Shown: positions 1 through 8,434, counted from the stretch's first letter. The stretch: 64,000 nucleotides of DNA from Paenibacillus sp. LS1 (GCF_026013365.1 NZ_JAPDOE010000015.1:45857-109856); one strand, 5' to 3'. Program-made: numbers and translations. Notes: generated by a model from the sequence alone, not told the origin.

Positions 1-198
1 TCCTATGCGGTGGCAGAGGTTGAAGAATTACCTGCCGGTTACAAGGTCCGCTGGGCTGATGTACGTTATCGACACCGGAAACAATATCCATTTGTCGCTG
101 TAGTCGTAATGGATCGGAATTTTGAAACGATCGATACGTATGTAGGCTGGTTAAGCGATGAGAAGATGGATAAAAAACTTTTATCTGCACGCCCTTGA
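1..198 (+). CDS. YfhP-type membrane metal-dependent hydrolase, C-terminal end (partial)
   Basis: The reading frame is open from base 1 and ends with TGA at 196-198, so this is the 3' end of a gene that begins outside the window. The visible 65 residues contain the motif DVRYRHRKQYPFVAVV followed by YVGWLS and a lysine-rich end, which I recognise as the C-terminus of the YfhP family (predicted membrane-bound metal-dependent hydrolases, DUF457-like). The membrane part and metal ligands lie upstream and cannot be judged. An internal GTG at 10 is not a likely start because the frame continues upstream. A hairpin terminator follows within about 50 bases. Confidence 0.7.
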   Translation, partial: SYAVAEVEELPAGYKVRWADVRYRHRKQYPFVAVVVMDRNFETIDTYVGWLSDEKMDKKLLSARP

Positions 199-246
199 CG
201 AAGTGAACATGGCAAGGCACAATCAGACATAGGAACTGATACGCGA

Positions 247-285
247 GAAAGCCCGGAGCGTTTCCGCCCCGGGCTTTCTGTTTAT
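247..285 (+). terminator. Rho-independent terminator after the YfhP-like gene
   Basis: A stem GAAAGCCCGG / CCGGGCTTTC with a GC-rich loop is followed by a short T-containing tail. It sits between the YfhP-like gene (+) and the convergent SASP gene (-), so it may serve both, though the tail on the minus side is poor. Confidence 0.7.
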
Positions 286-316
286 CCTGTTTTTGTTGCT
301 GTTTGGTTAAGATAAA

Positions 317-535
317 TTATTTGCCAGACCCAGCCAGAGACTGCTCAGCGATTTGTACCAGACGTTTGGTGATATATCCACCCAAAGATCCTGTTTCACG
401 GGAAGTGTAGTTACCATAGTAACCGTCTTGTGGGATTGTTACACCCAGTTCCTGTGCAGCCTCGATTTTCAATTGTTGCAGTGCTGAATTTGCCTGAGGT
501 ACCACCAAGTTGTTAGAACGAGATCCTTGAGCCAT
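317..535 (-). CDS. Small acid-soluble spore protein, alpha/beta type
   Basis: This 72-residue protein is a DNA-binding alpha/beta-type SASP that coats spore DNA and protects it from UV and heat; such proteins are degraded at germination by the GPR protease. The family signature is clear: NNLVVPQA near the N-terminus, the KIEAAQELG segment that carries the GPR cleavage site, and the C-terminal GSLGGYITKRLV helix. The start at 535 has AGGGAG about 9 bases upstream. It is almost identical from the SRSNNLVVPQA segment onward to a second SASP at 3733-3966 on the other strand. A sigma-G-like promoter lies upstream (590-619). Confidence 0.93.
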   Translation of the reverse strand: MAQGSRSNNLVVPQANSALQQLKIEAAQELGVTIPQDGYYGNYTSRETGSLGGYITKRLVQIAEQSLAGSGK

Positions 536-589
536 ATTTATAATCTCCCTTCAATCTGTGTCTGTAATGTAATTGCAAGCTTGCAAGAT

Positions 590-619
590 TATTATGGCTC
601 GTACGCTTCAGGTTATACG
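590..619 (-). promoter_or_regulatory. Predicted sigma-G promoter of the first SASP gene
   Basis: Read on the minus strand, a -10 CATAATA (590-596) is preceded by 17 bp and a -35-like CGTATA (614-619). The -10 fits the forespore sigma-G consensus CATAMTA and the spacing fits. The same arrangement occurs in front of the second SASP. Confidence 0.55.
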
Positions 620-655
620 GAATTTTACTAAATTTGTAGATGGAGGTTTTTCCCA

Positions 656-856
656 ATGAGCAAAGGCTTATCCTTATGGTTCGCATTCTCTTCGATTATC
701 TTGTTAGCGGTTACAGCAATTACGATCTCCTACTCCGGTTGGTTAGCCGCACTACTGTTTGTCCTGTCCATTGCCAACATCGGTTGGGGATTTGTGATTC
801 GTGCCAAAAAAGAACGTCAGGCAGTTCGCTCGGCAGCTTCAGAGCCTACTTCTTGA
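656..856 (+). CDS. Small membrane protein of unknown function
   Basis: A 66-residue protein with a hydrophobic stretch at about residues 5-25 and a second at 29-48, then a basic and polar tail (RAKKERQAVRSAAS). This predicts two membrane helices in a hairpin with the tail in the cytoplasm. I do not recognise a family. The start ATG at 656 has TGGAGG about 9 bases upstream, which decides it over earlier in-frame starts in the other frame. The gene is monocistronic, divergent from the SASP gene and convergent with trpS. Confidence 0.7.
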   Translation: MSKGLSLWFAFSSIILLAVTAITISYSGWLAALLFVLSIANIGWGFVIRAKKERQAVRSAASEPTS

Positions 857-892
857 ACAGGTCTTTTATCATTCAATAATGGACTTACAAAT

Positions 893-923
893 AAAGAGGA
901 GTCCTTCAATAGGACTCCTCTTT
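893..923. terminator. Bidirectional terminator between the small membrane protein gene and trpS
   Basis: A near perfect hairpin AAAGAGGAGTCCT / AGGACTCCTCTTT with a 5-base loop lies between two convergent genes. A- and T-rich flanks make it usable in both directions. Confidence 0.75.
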
Positions 924-971
924 ATCCATATTAACTATTCATTACGTTACATATGAAAATCTTGTTCAACA

Positions 972-1964
972 CTACAGTTTACGTCTAGGAACAAACCCCA
1001 TACGCTCTTTCACTGCATCCAGCGTTTGAGCAGCAACCTCTTCTGCACGGCGTGCTGACGTATCCAGCACATCGGCTAATTCACCAGACTCACGAATCTC
1101 ATTATACCGTTGTTGTAATGGTTCAATAACAGACACAACCACTTCAGCCAGTTCCTTTTTGAACGGACCGTACATCTTGCCTTCATAACGCTCAGCTACT
1201 TCCTTAAGCGTCATACCCGCACATTCAGCGTAGATGCTCATCAGGTTGCTGACTTCCGGTTTGTTTGCCGGATCATATACGACTTCACGCCCTGAATCCG
1301 TTGTAGCCCGGCTGATTTTTTTACGAATGACATCCGGCGGATCCAACAAGGCAATATAGCTGCCAGCATTGGGATTACTTTTACTCATCTTTGAAGAGGC
1401 ATCGTCAAGTGACATTACCCGAGCACCCACCTGTGGGATATACGGATCTGGAATGGTGAAGTACTCCCCATAACGGTGGTTAAAGCGTCCTGCCAGATCA
1501 CGTGTCAGTTCCAGATGCTGCTTCTGATCCTCGCCCACGGGTACAAGATCAGCATTGTATAGCAAAATATCAGCCGCCATTAATGATGGATACACGAACA
1601 ATCCAGCACCAACAGAATCTTTACCAGATGATTTATCCTTAAACTGAGTCATGCGTTCAAGCTCACCCATGGAGGTCAGCGTCGTCATCAACCAGCCCAA
1701 TTCCGCGTGCTGCGGTACATGGGACTGCAGAAATACGTTAGATTTCGATGGGTCAATACCTGCTGCAATAAACAGCGCAGCTACAGCTTCCGACTGTTCA
1801 CGCAATGCGGCTGGCTCCTGAGCTACGGTGATCGCATGAAGATCAACCACCATGAAATGACACTGATAGTCATGCTGGAGTTTCACAAAATTTTTGATTG
1901 CACCAATATAGTTGCCCAATGTGAGCTTGCCGCTCGGTTGAATACCTGAAAGTACTGTTTTCAT
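972..1964 (-). CDS. trpS: Tryptophan--tRNA ligase
   Basis: Class I aminoacyl-tRNA synthetase that charges tRNA-Trp. At 330 residues it matches bacterial TrpRS. The HIGH-region equivalent PSGKLTLGNYIGA is at residues 10-22 and the KMSKS loop (SSKMSKSNPN) is near residue 193. I chose the ATG at 1962-1964 because the protein then begins MKTVLSGIQPSG as in homologues and GGAGG lies 12 bases upstream; an open frame continues upstream to 2033 but runs into the leader RNA. Expression is very likely controlled by the Trp T-box immediately upstream. Confidence 0.95.
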   Translation of the reverse strand: MKTVLSGIQPSGKLTLGNYIGAIKNFVKLQHDYQCHFMVVDLHAITVAQEPAALREQSEAVAALFIAAGIDPSKSNVFLQSHVPQHAELGWLMTTLTSMGELERMTQFKDKSSGKDSVGAGLFVYPSLMAADILLYNADLVPVGEDQKQHLELTRDLAGRFNHRYGEYFTIPDPYIPQVGARVMSLDDASSKMSKSNPNAGSYIALLDPPDVIRKKISRATTDSGREVVYDPANKPEVSNLMSIYAECAGMTLKEVAERYEGKMYGPFKKELAEVVVSVIEPLQQRYNEIRESGELADVLDTSARRAEEVAAQTLDAVKERMGFVPRRKL

Positions 1965-2013
1965 TGCACATAACGCCTCCCTGATTTTAAATAAAAAAAA
2001 CCGCCATTCTCTG

Positions 2014-2300
2014 CGAACGCAAAAAGGCCCCACATCCGCAAGGGACGTGAGACCGTGGTGCCACCCTTATTCGCTTTTCTTCCATTGCCCATGACCCTGA
2101 ATTCAAGTCAAGCTGAAGAAATGCCTTCATTGTTCCGTAACGTGGATTATACGGCAGACTCTAGTGGGGCAAGCCCGTCTTTCGGCTTTGCCTGTTCAAA
2201 CCCACACTCAAGGGTCCATTCGGTAAAGAGCTCACACCGGTTCGCATCAACCACCGGCTTTCTGAAGAGGATTCTCTTGGCCTACTTGTCCCTGTCATCG
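2014..2300 (-). promoter_or_regulatory. T-box leader of trpS, Trp specifier
   Basis: On the minus strand the leader shows the T-box consensus GGGTGGCACCACG (2054-2066) followed by a 12-bp terminator hairpin and a T run (about 2021-2054). Upstream lie typical Stem I elements: GACAAGTAGG, then AGCCGGTGG...GCGAACCGG, and the specifier loop GAATGGACC with codon TGG at 2216-2218, matching tryptophan. The T-box family lets uncharged tRNA-Trp stabilise the antiterminator and switch on the synthetase. Confidence 0.93.
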
Positions 2301-2552
2301 ATTTCATTTCATTCAATTCTAATAAATGCTTTCAGAGTTCCATCTTAATGCGCACAGGCGCGAATGTCAAAATGAGATGAACTTTTTTACCCGACACACT
2401 AAAATCTGTTATGATGGAATTGCTTATCCTATTGTTAACTTCACACGAAGTCGAGCAGGAAATAGCTGGCATGTACACAATGACACGCCTGTAGCAGTAG
2501 CATCATCACGACTGCTTGCAGACAGATTTCAAGTGGGAAAAGGAGCATCGAT

Positions 2553-3527
2553 ATGAAACAAGTGACCAAAGGCCAATGGAATGGTTACGACACGTATATC
2601 CTACATAGCCGTGAATTGGAAATTACCCTGCTGCCGCGTCTTGGAAATAATATTATTTCTATTCGCGATTTAGTGCAGGACAGAGATGTCGTCCGTCGTC
2701 CGGATGAAGATGATCTTGCCTTTTATCTGCAGAAGCCTTACCATTTCGGCGTTCCTCTCCTAATTCCACCAGGACGCATTCATCGGGGACAATTCGAATA
2801 TGAAGGTGTACGTTACCAGTTCGATCAGAACACGGCGAATGACAACCATATTCACGGCCTCCATCGTACCCAATCCTGGTGTGTCAGTGACATTGAGGAA
2901 GATGAAGATGGCTGTGCAATTACGACTGAATTACTGACTGAAAATGAAGAGCACTGGATGGCTCAATTCCCGATTCCCTTGAAGCTTGAGATGACGTTCA
3001 GTCTGCAAAACGCTGTATTTAGCCAGCGTCTGCGAGTCACTAATCTGAGCTCAACGCCTGCTCCTTTCGGGATGGGATATCATACATGGTTTTTGCTAGA
3101 CGGCAAACCTGCCGACTGGACATTGCAAGTGCCTGTTTCCGGATTATACGGACAGAATGAAGAACAACTCCCTACAGGTGAAATAGAATCTCTAGGTGAA
3201 TGGTCTGCTCTGAACGAAGGCATCAACATGCAGGGACGTAACTGGGATACCTTGTTGAAAGCTACCGAAGGTGAACCAGCCACGGCTTACTTACGCAGAC
3301 AAGATGGATATACATTGAAATATTCAGCAGATGAAGCATTTTTTAAACATTGGGTTCTCTTCACCAAAGGTGAATCTGATCAGTTCTTGTGCATTGAACC
3401 GTACACTTGGCTCCCGGATGCACCTAATTTGGCTTTATCGGATGAGCAGACGGGGTTAATTCGCTTGGAACCGGAACAGCCTGTTGAGCTATTTACACGT
3501 ATTGAGGTTATACCTCCTACAGACTAA
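2553..3527 (+). CDS. Aldose 1-epimerase family protein
   Basis: A 324-residue cytoplasmic protein of the galactose mutarotase-like fold, which interconverts alpha and beta anomers of aldoses. The GRIHRGQFEYEGVRY segment and NHIHGLHR (about residues 97-104, a catalytic-type histidine), the later GMGYHTWF and the acidic CIEPYTWLPDAPN near residue 287 fit this superfamily. It starts at ATG 2553 with AAAGGAG 8-9 bases upstream. It is a single gene; the exact sugar is not visible. It could also be a glucose-6-phosphate 1-epimerase-like member, so only the family is assigned. Confidence 0.82.
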   Translation: MKQVTKGQWNGYDTYILHSRELEITLLPRLGNNIISIRDLVQDRDVVRRPDEDDLAFYLQKPYHFGVPLLIPPGRIHRGQFEYEGVRYQFDQNTANDNHIHGLHRTQSWCVSDIEEDEDGCAITTELLTENEEHWMAQFPIPLKLEMTFSLQNAVFSQRLRVTNLSSTPAPFGMGYHTWFLLDGKPADWTLQVPVSGLYGQNEEQLPTGEIESLGEWSALNEGINMQGRNWDTLLKATEGEPATAYLRRQDGYTLKYSADEAFFKHWVLFTKGESDQFLCIEPYTWLPDAPNLALSDEQTGLIRLEPEQPVELFTRIEVIPPTD

Positions 3528-3595
3528 GTAAACTCATCATCCTCTATGTTGCTTTTGCGCATATCACCCTATATTTTAATATCCTTATACAACTT

Positions 3596-3622
3596 GCCGA
3601 CCCGCATTGGGTCGGCTTTTTG
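3596..3622 (+). terminator. Terminator after the aldose epimerase gene
   Basis: Hairpin GCCGACCC-GCAT-TGGGTCGGC followed directly by TTTTT, a textbook intrinsic terminator in the plus direction. Confidence 0.85.
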
Positions 3623-3672
3623 ATGTGACATGTCTACTATTGATCATCCATAATTTCCCTTACGCCATATCA

Positions 3673-3702
3673 TGTATATTTCCGTATTCTCTAACCATAC
3701 TA
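3673..3702 (+). promoter_or_regulatory. Predicted sigma-G promoter of the second SASP gene
   Basis: A -35 TGTATA (3673-3678), a 17-bp spacer and a -10 CATACTA (3696-3702) agree with the forespore sigma-G consensus. The start codon is about 30 bases further, behind a strong AAGGAGGTG site. Confidence 0.65.
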
Positions 3703-3732
3703 ACATCACCAACCCATAAGGAGGTGACACAT

Positions 3733-3966
3733 ATGTACGGAAGTCAAAACCAAGGTAGCGGTAGCCGCTCCAACAACCTGGTCGTTCCCCAAGCAACTGC
3801 AGCATTGCAACAATTGAAAATTGAAGCTGCACAAGAGCTGGGTGTAACTATTCCACAAGATGGTTACTACGGTAACTATACTTCCCGTGAGACAGGTTCT
3901 CTGGGTGGATACATCACAAAACGTCTGGTGCAAATCGCTGAGCAGCAATTATCGGGTCGTTCGTAA
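3733..3966 (+). CDS. Small acid-soluble spore protein, alpha/beta type
   Basis: A 77-residue alpha/beta SASP, with NNLVVPQAT, KIEAAQELG and GSLGGYITKRLV as in the copy at 317-535. It differs mainly by an N-terminal MYGSQNQGSG and a short C-terminal change. The ATG at 3733 follows AAGGAGGTG at ideal spacing, so the upstream in-frame extension is not part of the protein. It is monocistronic with its own sigma-G-like promoter and terminator. Multiple SASP copies per genome are normal in spore formers. Confidence 0.93.
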   Translation: MYGSQNQGSGSRSNNLVVPQATAALQQLKIEAAQELGVTIPQDGYYGNYTSRETGSLGGYITKRLVQIAEQQLSGRS

Positions 3967-4006
3967 GCTCGTAATTTTTGCTTGATTTGAGCAGAATCCA
4001 AAGTAC

Positions 4007-4036
4007 AAGCGGCCTTCTTCGGAAGTGCCGCTTTCT
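4007..4036 (+). terminator. Terminator after the second SASP gene
   Basis: Stem AAGCGGC and CTTC / GAAG and GCCGCTT with a small bulge, followed by TCTCTT. Placed 40 bases after the SASP stop codon. Confidence 0.65.
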
Positions 4037-4049
4037 CTTATGCAACTAA

Positions 4050-4460
4050 TTAGGAGGTCGACTCCATACCTGAATCCTTGTATGTATTGGTTCTAGGGTA
4101 ACGAATCATCAGGCTCGCCATATTGTAATTAGACTCCATTGTTGCATCTACCAAAATCATACCTTGTCTTACTGTGAAGTCGTACGATATTTCACCATGC
4201 GTCCAAGTCCGTTTAAATTTCAACGTCTCCAGTGCCATTGCTCGGAAAGAAGTTCTCTGGGTTTCGTTTAGTCCCCCCTCCTCCACATCCATCTGTCCAT
4301 TCCGTCCAGTTATCGGATTATGTCGAATACCGAATTTCCCAATTACGTTGTTTCGTATTTGCACAAAAACTACCCCTGAATCTAACCCTGACAACTCATG
4401 ATCAAGCTCTTTGAACACCAGATCCAACTGTCGCGCTAATGAAAGCTCTTCAATTTTCAT
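4050..4460 (-). CDS. Conserved hypothetical protein
   Basis: A 136-residue soluble protein I cannot assign to a named family. It has an N-terminal helix with many leucines and acidic residues (residues 1-25), a middle polar segment, then alternating hydrophobic stretches (YDFTVRQGMILVDATM, about 97-112) suggestive of a beta-sheet domain, and a polar serine-containing end. No signal peptide or membrane helix. The ATG at 4460 has AAGGAGAGTG upstream at good spacing, which supports real translation. It is monocistronic between the SASP terminator and the pepF terminator region. Confidence 0.6.
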   Translation of the reverse strand: MKIEELSLARQLDLVFKELDHELSGLDSGVVFVQIRNNVIGKFGIRHNPITGRNGQMDVEEGGLNETQRTSFRAMALETLKFKRTWTHGEISYDFTVRQGMILVDATMESNYNMASLMIRYPRTNTYKDSGMESTS

Positions 4461-4671
4461 ATTAACACTCTCCTTATATGCTTATAGTCCTATACATCAA
4501 GGACTTACGACTCATTATATGACATCATATGTGCTCATTCAACAAACAACGGCAAAGTTGGGTATTTCTAACTATAATTTGCACAATTAATTGCCATCCC
4601 ACTTCCTTAAACTGAGCTTTTTCACTGAATTACGACAAAATATTCGAGAATTGAAAATGAGGATTCTGAAC

Positions 4672-4714
4672 AAAAAAAGCTGCAATCCAGTGTCTGTTAA
4701 ACACTCGATTGCAG
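4672..4714 (-). terminator. Terminator of pepF
   Basis: A 15-bp stem GCTGCAATC.AGTGT / ACACT.GATTGCAGC with loop CTGTTAA; on the minus strand it is followed by TTTTTTT. It lies 20 bases past the pepF stop codon. Confidence 0.85.
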
Positions 4715-4734
4715 CCATTTCATATATCTTCAAC

Positions 4735-6534
4735 CTATTTTTCGGTTGCTGTCATCTGCAAAAACTGCTCAATATCGGCAATGACCAAATCCGCAGCATT
4801 TTGCCAGAAATCCGGTTGTGTCAGGTCCGTACCCAAATGTTTCTGGGCCAGTTCTTCGACCGTCATACGTCCTGTATCCCGCAACAAGTCATCATATTTA
4901 TCTGCAAATGCTGTACCTTCTTGCTGTGCTCTCGCATAGATTCCCGCACTGAACATGTACCCAAACGTATATGGGAAGTTATAGAATGGCACACCTGTCA
5001 GGTAGAAATGCAGTTTGGAGGCCCAGAAATGCGGATGATCTGTTGCAAGTACACCACAGAATGCTTCCTGCTGTGCCTCCACCATCAATTTGGATAACAC
5101 ATCCGCATTGACCAGGCCTTTTTTGCGTTGCTCATAGAAACGATTCTCAAACAGGAACCGGGCATGGATATTCATAAAGAATGCCACACTTCGCTGTATC
5201 TTGTCTTCCAACAACGCCAGCTTCTCTTGCTCATCTGTTGCTGCCTGTACCAGGGCATCTGCTACAATCAGTTCAGCAAACGTGGAAGCTGTCTCGGCCA
5301 CATTCATCGCATAGCGCTGATTCAATGCAGGCAACTCTTCCATAATGTGTTGATGATATCCATGACCAAGTTCATGCGCAAGAGTCGACACATTGGATGG
5401 CGTCCCGGAGAAGGTCATGAAAATCCGGGTTGCTTTGCTAAGTGGCAAAGACGTACAGAATCCTCCTGGGCGCTTGCCAGGACGGTCTTCTGCTTCGATC
5501 CAGCGTTTCTCAAAAGCCTTCTCTGCAAACGAAGAAAGTTTAGGACTGAACTTGGCAAACTGTTCAACAATAGTCATTGCTGCCTCATCGTAAGTGATCT
5601 TGCCACTCGATTGGCCTACAGGTGCATCTACGTCGCTCCAGCTGAGCTTGTCTACCCCTAGCAGTTCTGCCTTGCGCTCCAGGTATTGAATAAGCGCAGG
5701 TTTAGCCCCGTTAATCACATTCCACATCGTATCCAGTGTCTGACGTGACATCCGGTTGATGGCCAGAGGTTCTTTGAGGATATCATCCCAGCCACGTTTC
5801 TCATACAACTTCAGACGGAATCCTGCGAGGTGGTTCAGCGTGTCTGCACAGAAATCTTCGACATCGGTCCAAGCCTGCTCCCAGTTTGCGAATACCGTCT
5901 CGCGTACATTCCGATCACTATCACTCAGCTTGTTGGCAGCCTGTCCTGCGGACAGCATTACCGTTTCTCCATCTTGCTCAAAAGGAATGTTCACCTTGCT
6001 GACAATCGTATTATAGAATTTGCCCCAACCATGGTAACCATCCACACCCAAATCCAAAGCAAGGCCTTCCAGTTCCGGCGACAGCTTCTCACGAGCCAGC
6101 GTGCGACTCTCGTTCAATGCAAATGCCAGCGGCTGAATATCTTCCCGAGCAATCCACGCGTCCCACACCAAATCCGATGTCTGACTAAGTGTATTATCGA
6201 ACTTCGACTTACTGCCGTTCAGCAACGCAGCAAGGGAACTGATGGCTCCCTGAAGCTGCGTTGCCTTCTTGTCCTTCTGGTTTTGTGATGAGAGGCAGGA
6301 TACAAACGCAGAACCTTCCGATACGCGGATATAGCAGCTCTGCAACAGTTCCAAAATGGGATCAAATGTAGCCGTCTCTTCTAATGAAGTCGGTGCGGGT
6401 GTTTCGTTCAACAGATGTTGCAGTTTGCGTACATCCTCTTCCAGTTCAATCAGATATGCAGCGAATGATTCGGAGGAAGAACCTCCACTAAAAATGGACT
6501 CCAGATCCCATACGGGGTGTAATGGCGTTTTCAT
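4735..6534 (-). CDS. pepF: M3 family oligoendopeptidase F
   Basis: A 599-residue cytoplasmic zinc metallopeptidase that cleaves short peptides. The HEXXH zinc motif is visible as HELGHGYHQH near residue 387, followed about 25 residues later by the conserved third-ligand region (NVAETASTFAE, with the glutamate). The length and the N-terminal PepF domain (residues about 115-185) match the M3B oligoendopeptidase F group (PepF/YjbG type). The ATG at 6534 has AGAGAGGTG upstream. Single gene, with its own terminator. Role is inferred from the family: peptide turnover, possibly during sporulation or nutrient limitation. Confidence 0.9.
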   Translation of the reverse strand: MKTPLHPVWDLESIFSGGSSSESFAAYLIELEEDVRKLQHLLNETPAPTSLEETATFDPILELLQSCYIRVSEGSAFVSCLSSQNQKDKKATQLQGAISSLAALLNGSKSKFDNTLSQTSDLVWDAWIAREDIQPLAFALNESRTLAREKLSPELEGLALDLGVDGYHGWGKFYNTIVSKVNIPFEQDGETVMLSAGQAANKLSDSDRNVRETVFANWEQAWTDVEDFCADTLNHLAGFRLKLYEKRGWDDILKEPLAINRMSRQTLDTMWNVINGAKPALIQYLERKAELLGVDKLSWSDVDAPVGQSSGKITYDEAAMTIVEQFAKFSPKLSSFAEKAFEKRWIEAEDRPGKRPGGFCTSLPLSKATRIFMTFSGTPSNVSTLAHELGHGYHQHIMEELPALNQRYAMNVAETASTFAELIVADALVQAATDEQEKLALLEDKIQRSVAFFMNIHARFLFENRFYEQRKKGLVNADVLSKLMVEAQQEAFCGVLATDHPHFWASKLHFYLTGVPFYNFPYTFGYMFSAGIYARAQQEGTAFADKYDDLLRDTGRMTVEELAQKHLGTDLTQPDFWQNAADLVIADIEQFLQMTATEK

Positions 6535-6652
6535 TTAATAAGGCACCTCTCTCTATAAATTGGATCGTTAGAATCGAATTAAAAACTGGTTTTCTGTCAG
6601 CCATATCTCTATACTAGAGAAATACTTATAGCAACTCTCAGGAGGTAAACGT

Positions 6653-6823
6653 ATGAAACCTTTACAAGTATCGGCTGATACAGCCGTCAAATTAGCAGAA
6701 TCCTTGGGCGTGCCTTTGGAGCACCTGATGCACATGCCCCAACATATCCTGATGCAGAAGATTGCGGAACTCGCCAAACAAGAAGCTTCCAAACCTTCTG
6801 CAACAGAAGGCGAAAAAGAATGA
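6653..6823 (+). CDS. yycC: YycC family small protein
   Basis: This short gene encodes 56 residues beginning MKPLQVSADTAVKLAESLGV and containing PLEHLMHMPQHILMQKIAELAKQ, a sequence I recognise as the YycC family of very small conserved Bacillales proteins of unknown function. The ATG has AGGAGG 7 bases upstream. Its stop codon overlaps the start of the next gene (ATGA at 6820-6823), so the two are translationally coupled. Mostly helical with an acidic, lysine-rich tail; no membrane segment. Confidence 0.75.
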   Translation: MKPLQVSADTAVKLAESLGVPLEHLMHMPQHILMQKIAELAKQEASKPSATEGEKE

Positions 6824-7053
6824 TTCCGTTTGAAAACAGCTGGCCTTACGATATTGTGATGGGGGATATCTATGTACAGCAATGTCCGTACTGTCATGCA
6901 AGTAATGTGCTGCTCCCCCTCAAACCAAAAGAGCTTGTGCTCATTCGCGAAGGCAAAAAGAAACTACTGGTCTTTCCCTGCTGCAATGCCAGCATGACCG
7001 TGATCGACAATGACAGTGACTATCTGTTATCCAGCCGTCCTGTACGTAACTAG
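6820..7053 (+). CDS. Small CxxC protein coupled to yycC
   Basis: A 77-residue protein with CPYCH (about residues 22-26) and PCCN (about 53-56), a likely pair of metal-binding or redox cysteine motifs. The first motif resembles a zinc-ribbon knuckle, but the second, CC, is unusual. Residues 32-50 hold a lysine-rich segment. I do not recognise the family. It overlaps yycC by ATGA, which implies joint expression. It might be a small zinc protein that binds nucleic acid or a partner, but that is a guess. Confidence 0.65.
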   Translation: MIPFENSWPYDIVMGDIYVQQCPYCHASNVLLPLKPKELVLIREGKKKLLVFPCCNASMTVIDNDSDYLLSSRPVRN

Positions 7054-7078
7054 GGCGTGTCTTAAATCCAAGGTTGAC

Positions 7079-7822
7079 CTAGAGGGGGCTGCGCTTTGCG
7101 GCCTCTTTGTCTGCTTCCAGCATCTCTTCTGGGAGTTCCATCTTGCCTGAAATCATCTGTTCGCGCAGCACCGCCCACTGTTCTCTTGAAGCACGAATCA
7201 TAGCCGCATCTGTGATTCGCTTGTCATGTATGACCTTGCCGAACCATTGCACTGCTTCATTGAACCGGCCTACCCTGCGATTCAATTCCCCGAGCAAATA
7301 CAACAGTTTGGCTTCATTGCCGCCTGTTCCTTCACGTTCGAACACCTTCACATAGGCTTCAAGGCTAAATTCAAGAAAACGATGTTCCTGTGCATGGTCC
7401 TCCATATAACGATACAACCAAGCTATATGATGCAGCAGGCCAGCGACGACACGGTCTTTCTCCTGAATAACCTGGGCGCACAGCAAAGCAAGTTTGTACG
7501 TAGCCAGCGCCTGTTCCAGTGTCCGTGCTCCGCTATAATCACGTTTTACCCAGCGGTTACCGATCTGTTCCTTGAAAGCCTTACGCTGAGCATCATTCAA
7601 ATGCTCCGTTGCGTTTTCCGTGGAAGCAAACCCACACTGCGGACAGATGCGAACCACATAAAAGTCCGGATTCTCCAGCTTGTAGTAAGCACAAAAATCA
7701 GAATCCGTCCGGTAGGGTCTTTTTAAGCTCGGTCTTACCCGTGAGGTGTCATACTCAGTTTCACAATAGTGACACGTTACCTTCACCTTATACAGCGGCT
7801 CTAATTCCACTCGGTTCCCCAT
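7079..7822 (-). CDS. DUF2225 family protein
   Basis: A 247-residue soluble protein. Near the N-terminus it has CHYC (about residues 17-20) and CPQCGF (about 60-65), two CxxC pairs that form a predicted zinc site, followed by a helical, TPR-like repeat region (from about residue 80). This is the arrangement of DUF2225, a family conserved in spore-forming Firmicutes. Function is unknown. It starts at ATG 7822 with GGGAGAGGGG upstream and is monocistronic, divergent from nothing obvious; the globin gene lies upstream on the same strand. Confidence 0.8.
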   Translation of the reverse strand: MGNRVELEPLYKVKVTCHYCETEYDTSRVRPSLKRPYRTDSDFCAYYKLENPDFYVVRICPQCGFASTENATEHLNDAQRKAFKEQIGNRWVKRDYSGARTLEQALATYKLALLCAQVIQEKDRVVAGLLHHIAWLYRYMEDHAQEHRFLEFSLEAYVKVFEREGTGGNEAKLLYLLGELNRRVGRFNEAVQWFGKVIHDKRITDAAMIRASREQWAVLREQMISGKMELPEEMLEADKEAAKRSPL

Positions 7823-7855
7823 CCCTCTCCCGTACGCTTATAATCATATTCGGAA

Positions 7856-8233
7856 CTACGGTGTATTTACAAAATGGTGCGCAGGCCCAGATAAACGCTG
7901 CAGGATAAACGAATGTAAGGGCTCTTCCACACCAATCTGTGTTAACGCTTGATTCATACATGCAAGCCAGGCCTCAGCCCGTTCAACCGTCACTTCAAAA
8001 TGCATATGACGGGCACGCATCATCGGATGGCCAAACGCCTCGGAAAACAGCCCTGGTCCTCCAAAAAACTGAGACAAAAACATATACTGCTTGTCGATGA
8101 CCGGCTGAATATCTTCCGGGAAAAGCGGAGCCAGCTGCTCATTCTGCTGAACGATCGGATAGAAAGCCTCGACCAATGCACGAACACCTTTCTCACCACC
8201 AAGATTGTCATAAATACTCAAACTGGGATTCAT
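7856..8233 (-). CDS. Truncated hemoglobin, group II (GlbO/YjbI type)
   Basis: A 125-residue 2-on-2 globin. It begins with the YDNLGGEKGVRALVEAFYPIV helix typical of the family, has the B10 tyrosine region, the FGGP segment and the proximal-histidine stretch FGHPMMRARHMHFEV near residues 65-80. Truncated globins bind haem and oxygen or nitric oxide. The start at 8233 is chosen because the globin domain begins immediately after it and GGGG lies 9-12 bases upstream; an upstream in-frame extension of 30 residues has no match to the family. Confidence 0.88.
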   Translation of the reverse strand: MNPSLSIYDNLGGEKGVRALVEAFYPIVQQNEQLAPLFPEDIQPVIDKQYMFLSQFFGGPGLFSEAFGHPMMRARHMHFEVTVERAEAWLACMNQALTQIGVEEPLHSFILQRLSGPAHHFVNTP

Positions 8234-8360
8234 TCGTCTGATTCCCCTTTCTGATGTCGAATTTTGCCATATATTACACGTTCCGTGAACATTGTGAAAA
8301 CAGTAACAATATCCAGGCCACAAAAGCCTTTATCTCCATTCTATCAAAAAAAACCAAAAA

Positions 8361-8433
8361 GTCCTATATAACATGAAATCAACAGGACATATAACCTGCC
8401 GTCTGTATATAGGACCTTATTCAAAACATAGGA
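8361..8433. repeat. Cluster of GTCCTATAT-type inverted and direct repeats
   Basis: GTCCTATATA (8361-8370) and TATATAGGAC (8406-8415) form a perfect 10-bp inverted repeat; two further copies of the core (AGGACATATAAC at 8384 and CATAGGAC at 8427) lie in the same 75 bases. They lie between the globin gene and the terminator of the small gene at 8478. They could be an operator cluster or an RNA structure. Confidence 0.45.
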
Positions 8434-8434
8434 C

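Noticed and set aside
2326..2556. 76-codon plus-strand frame before the aldose epimerase gene
   Set aside because: It overlaps the trpS promoter region and the epimerase ribosome site, has no ribosome site of its own and no protein-like pattern.
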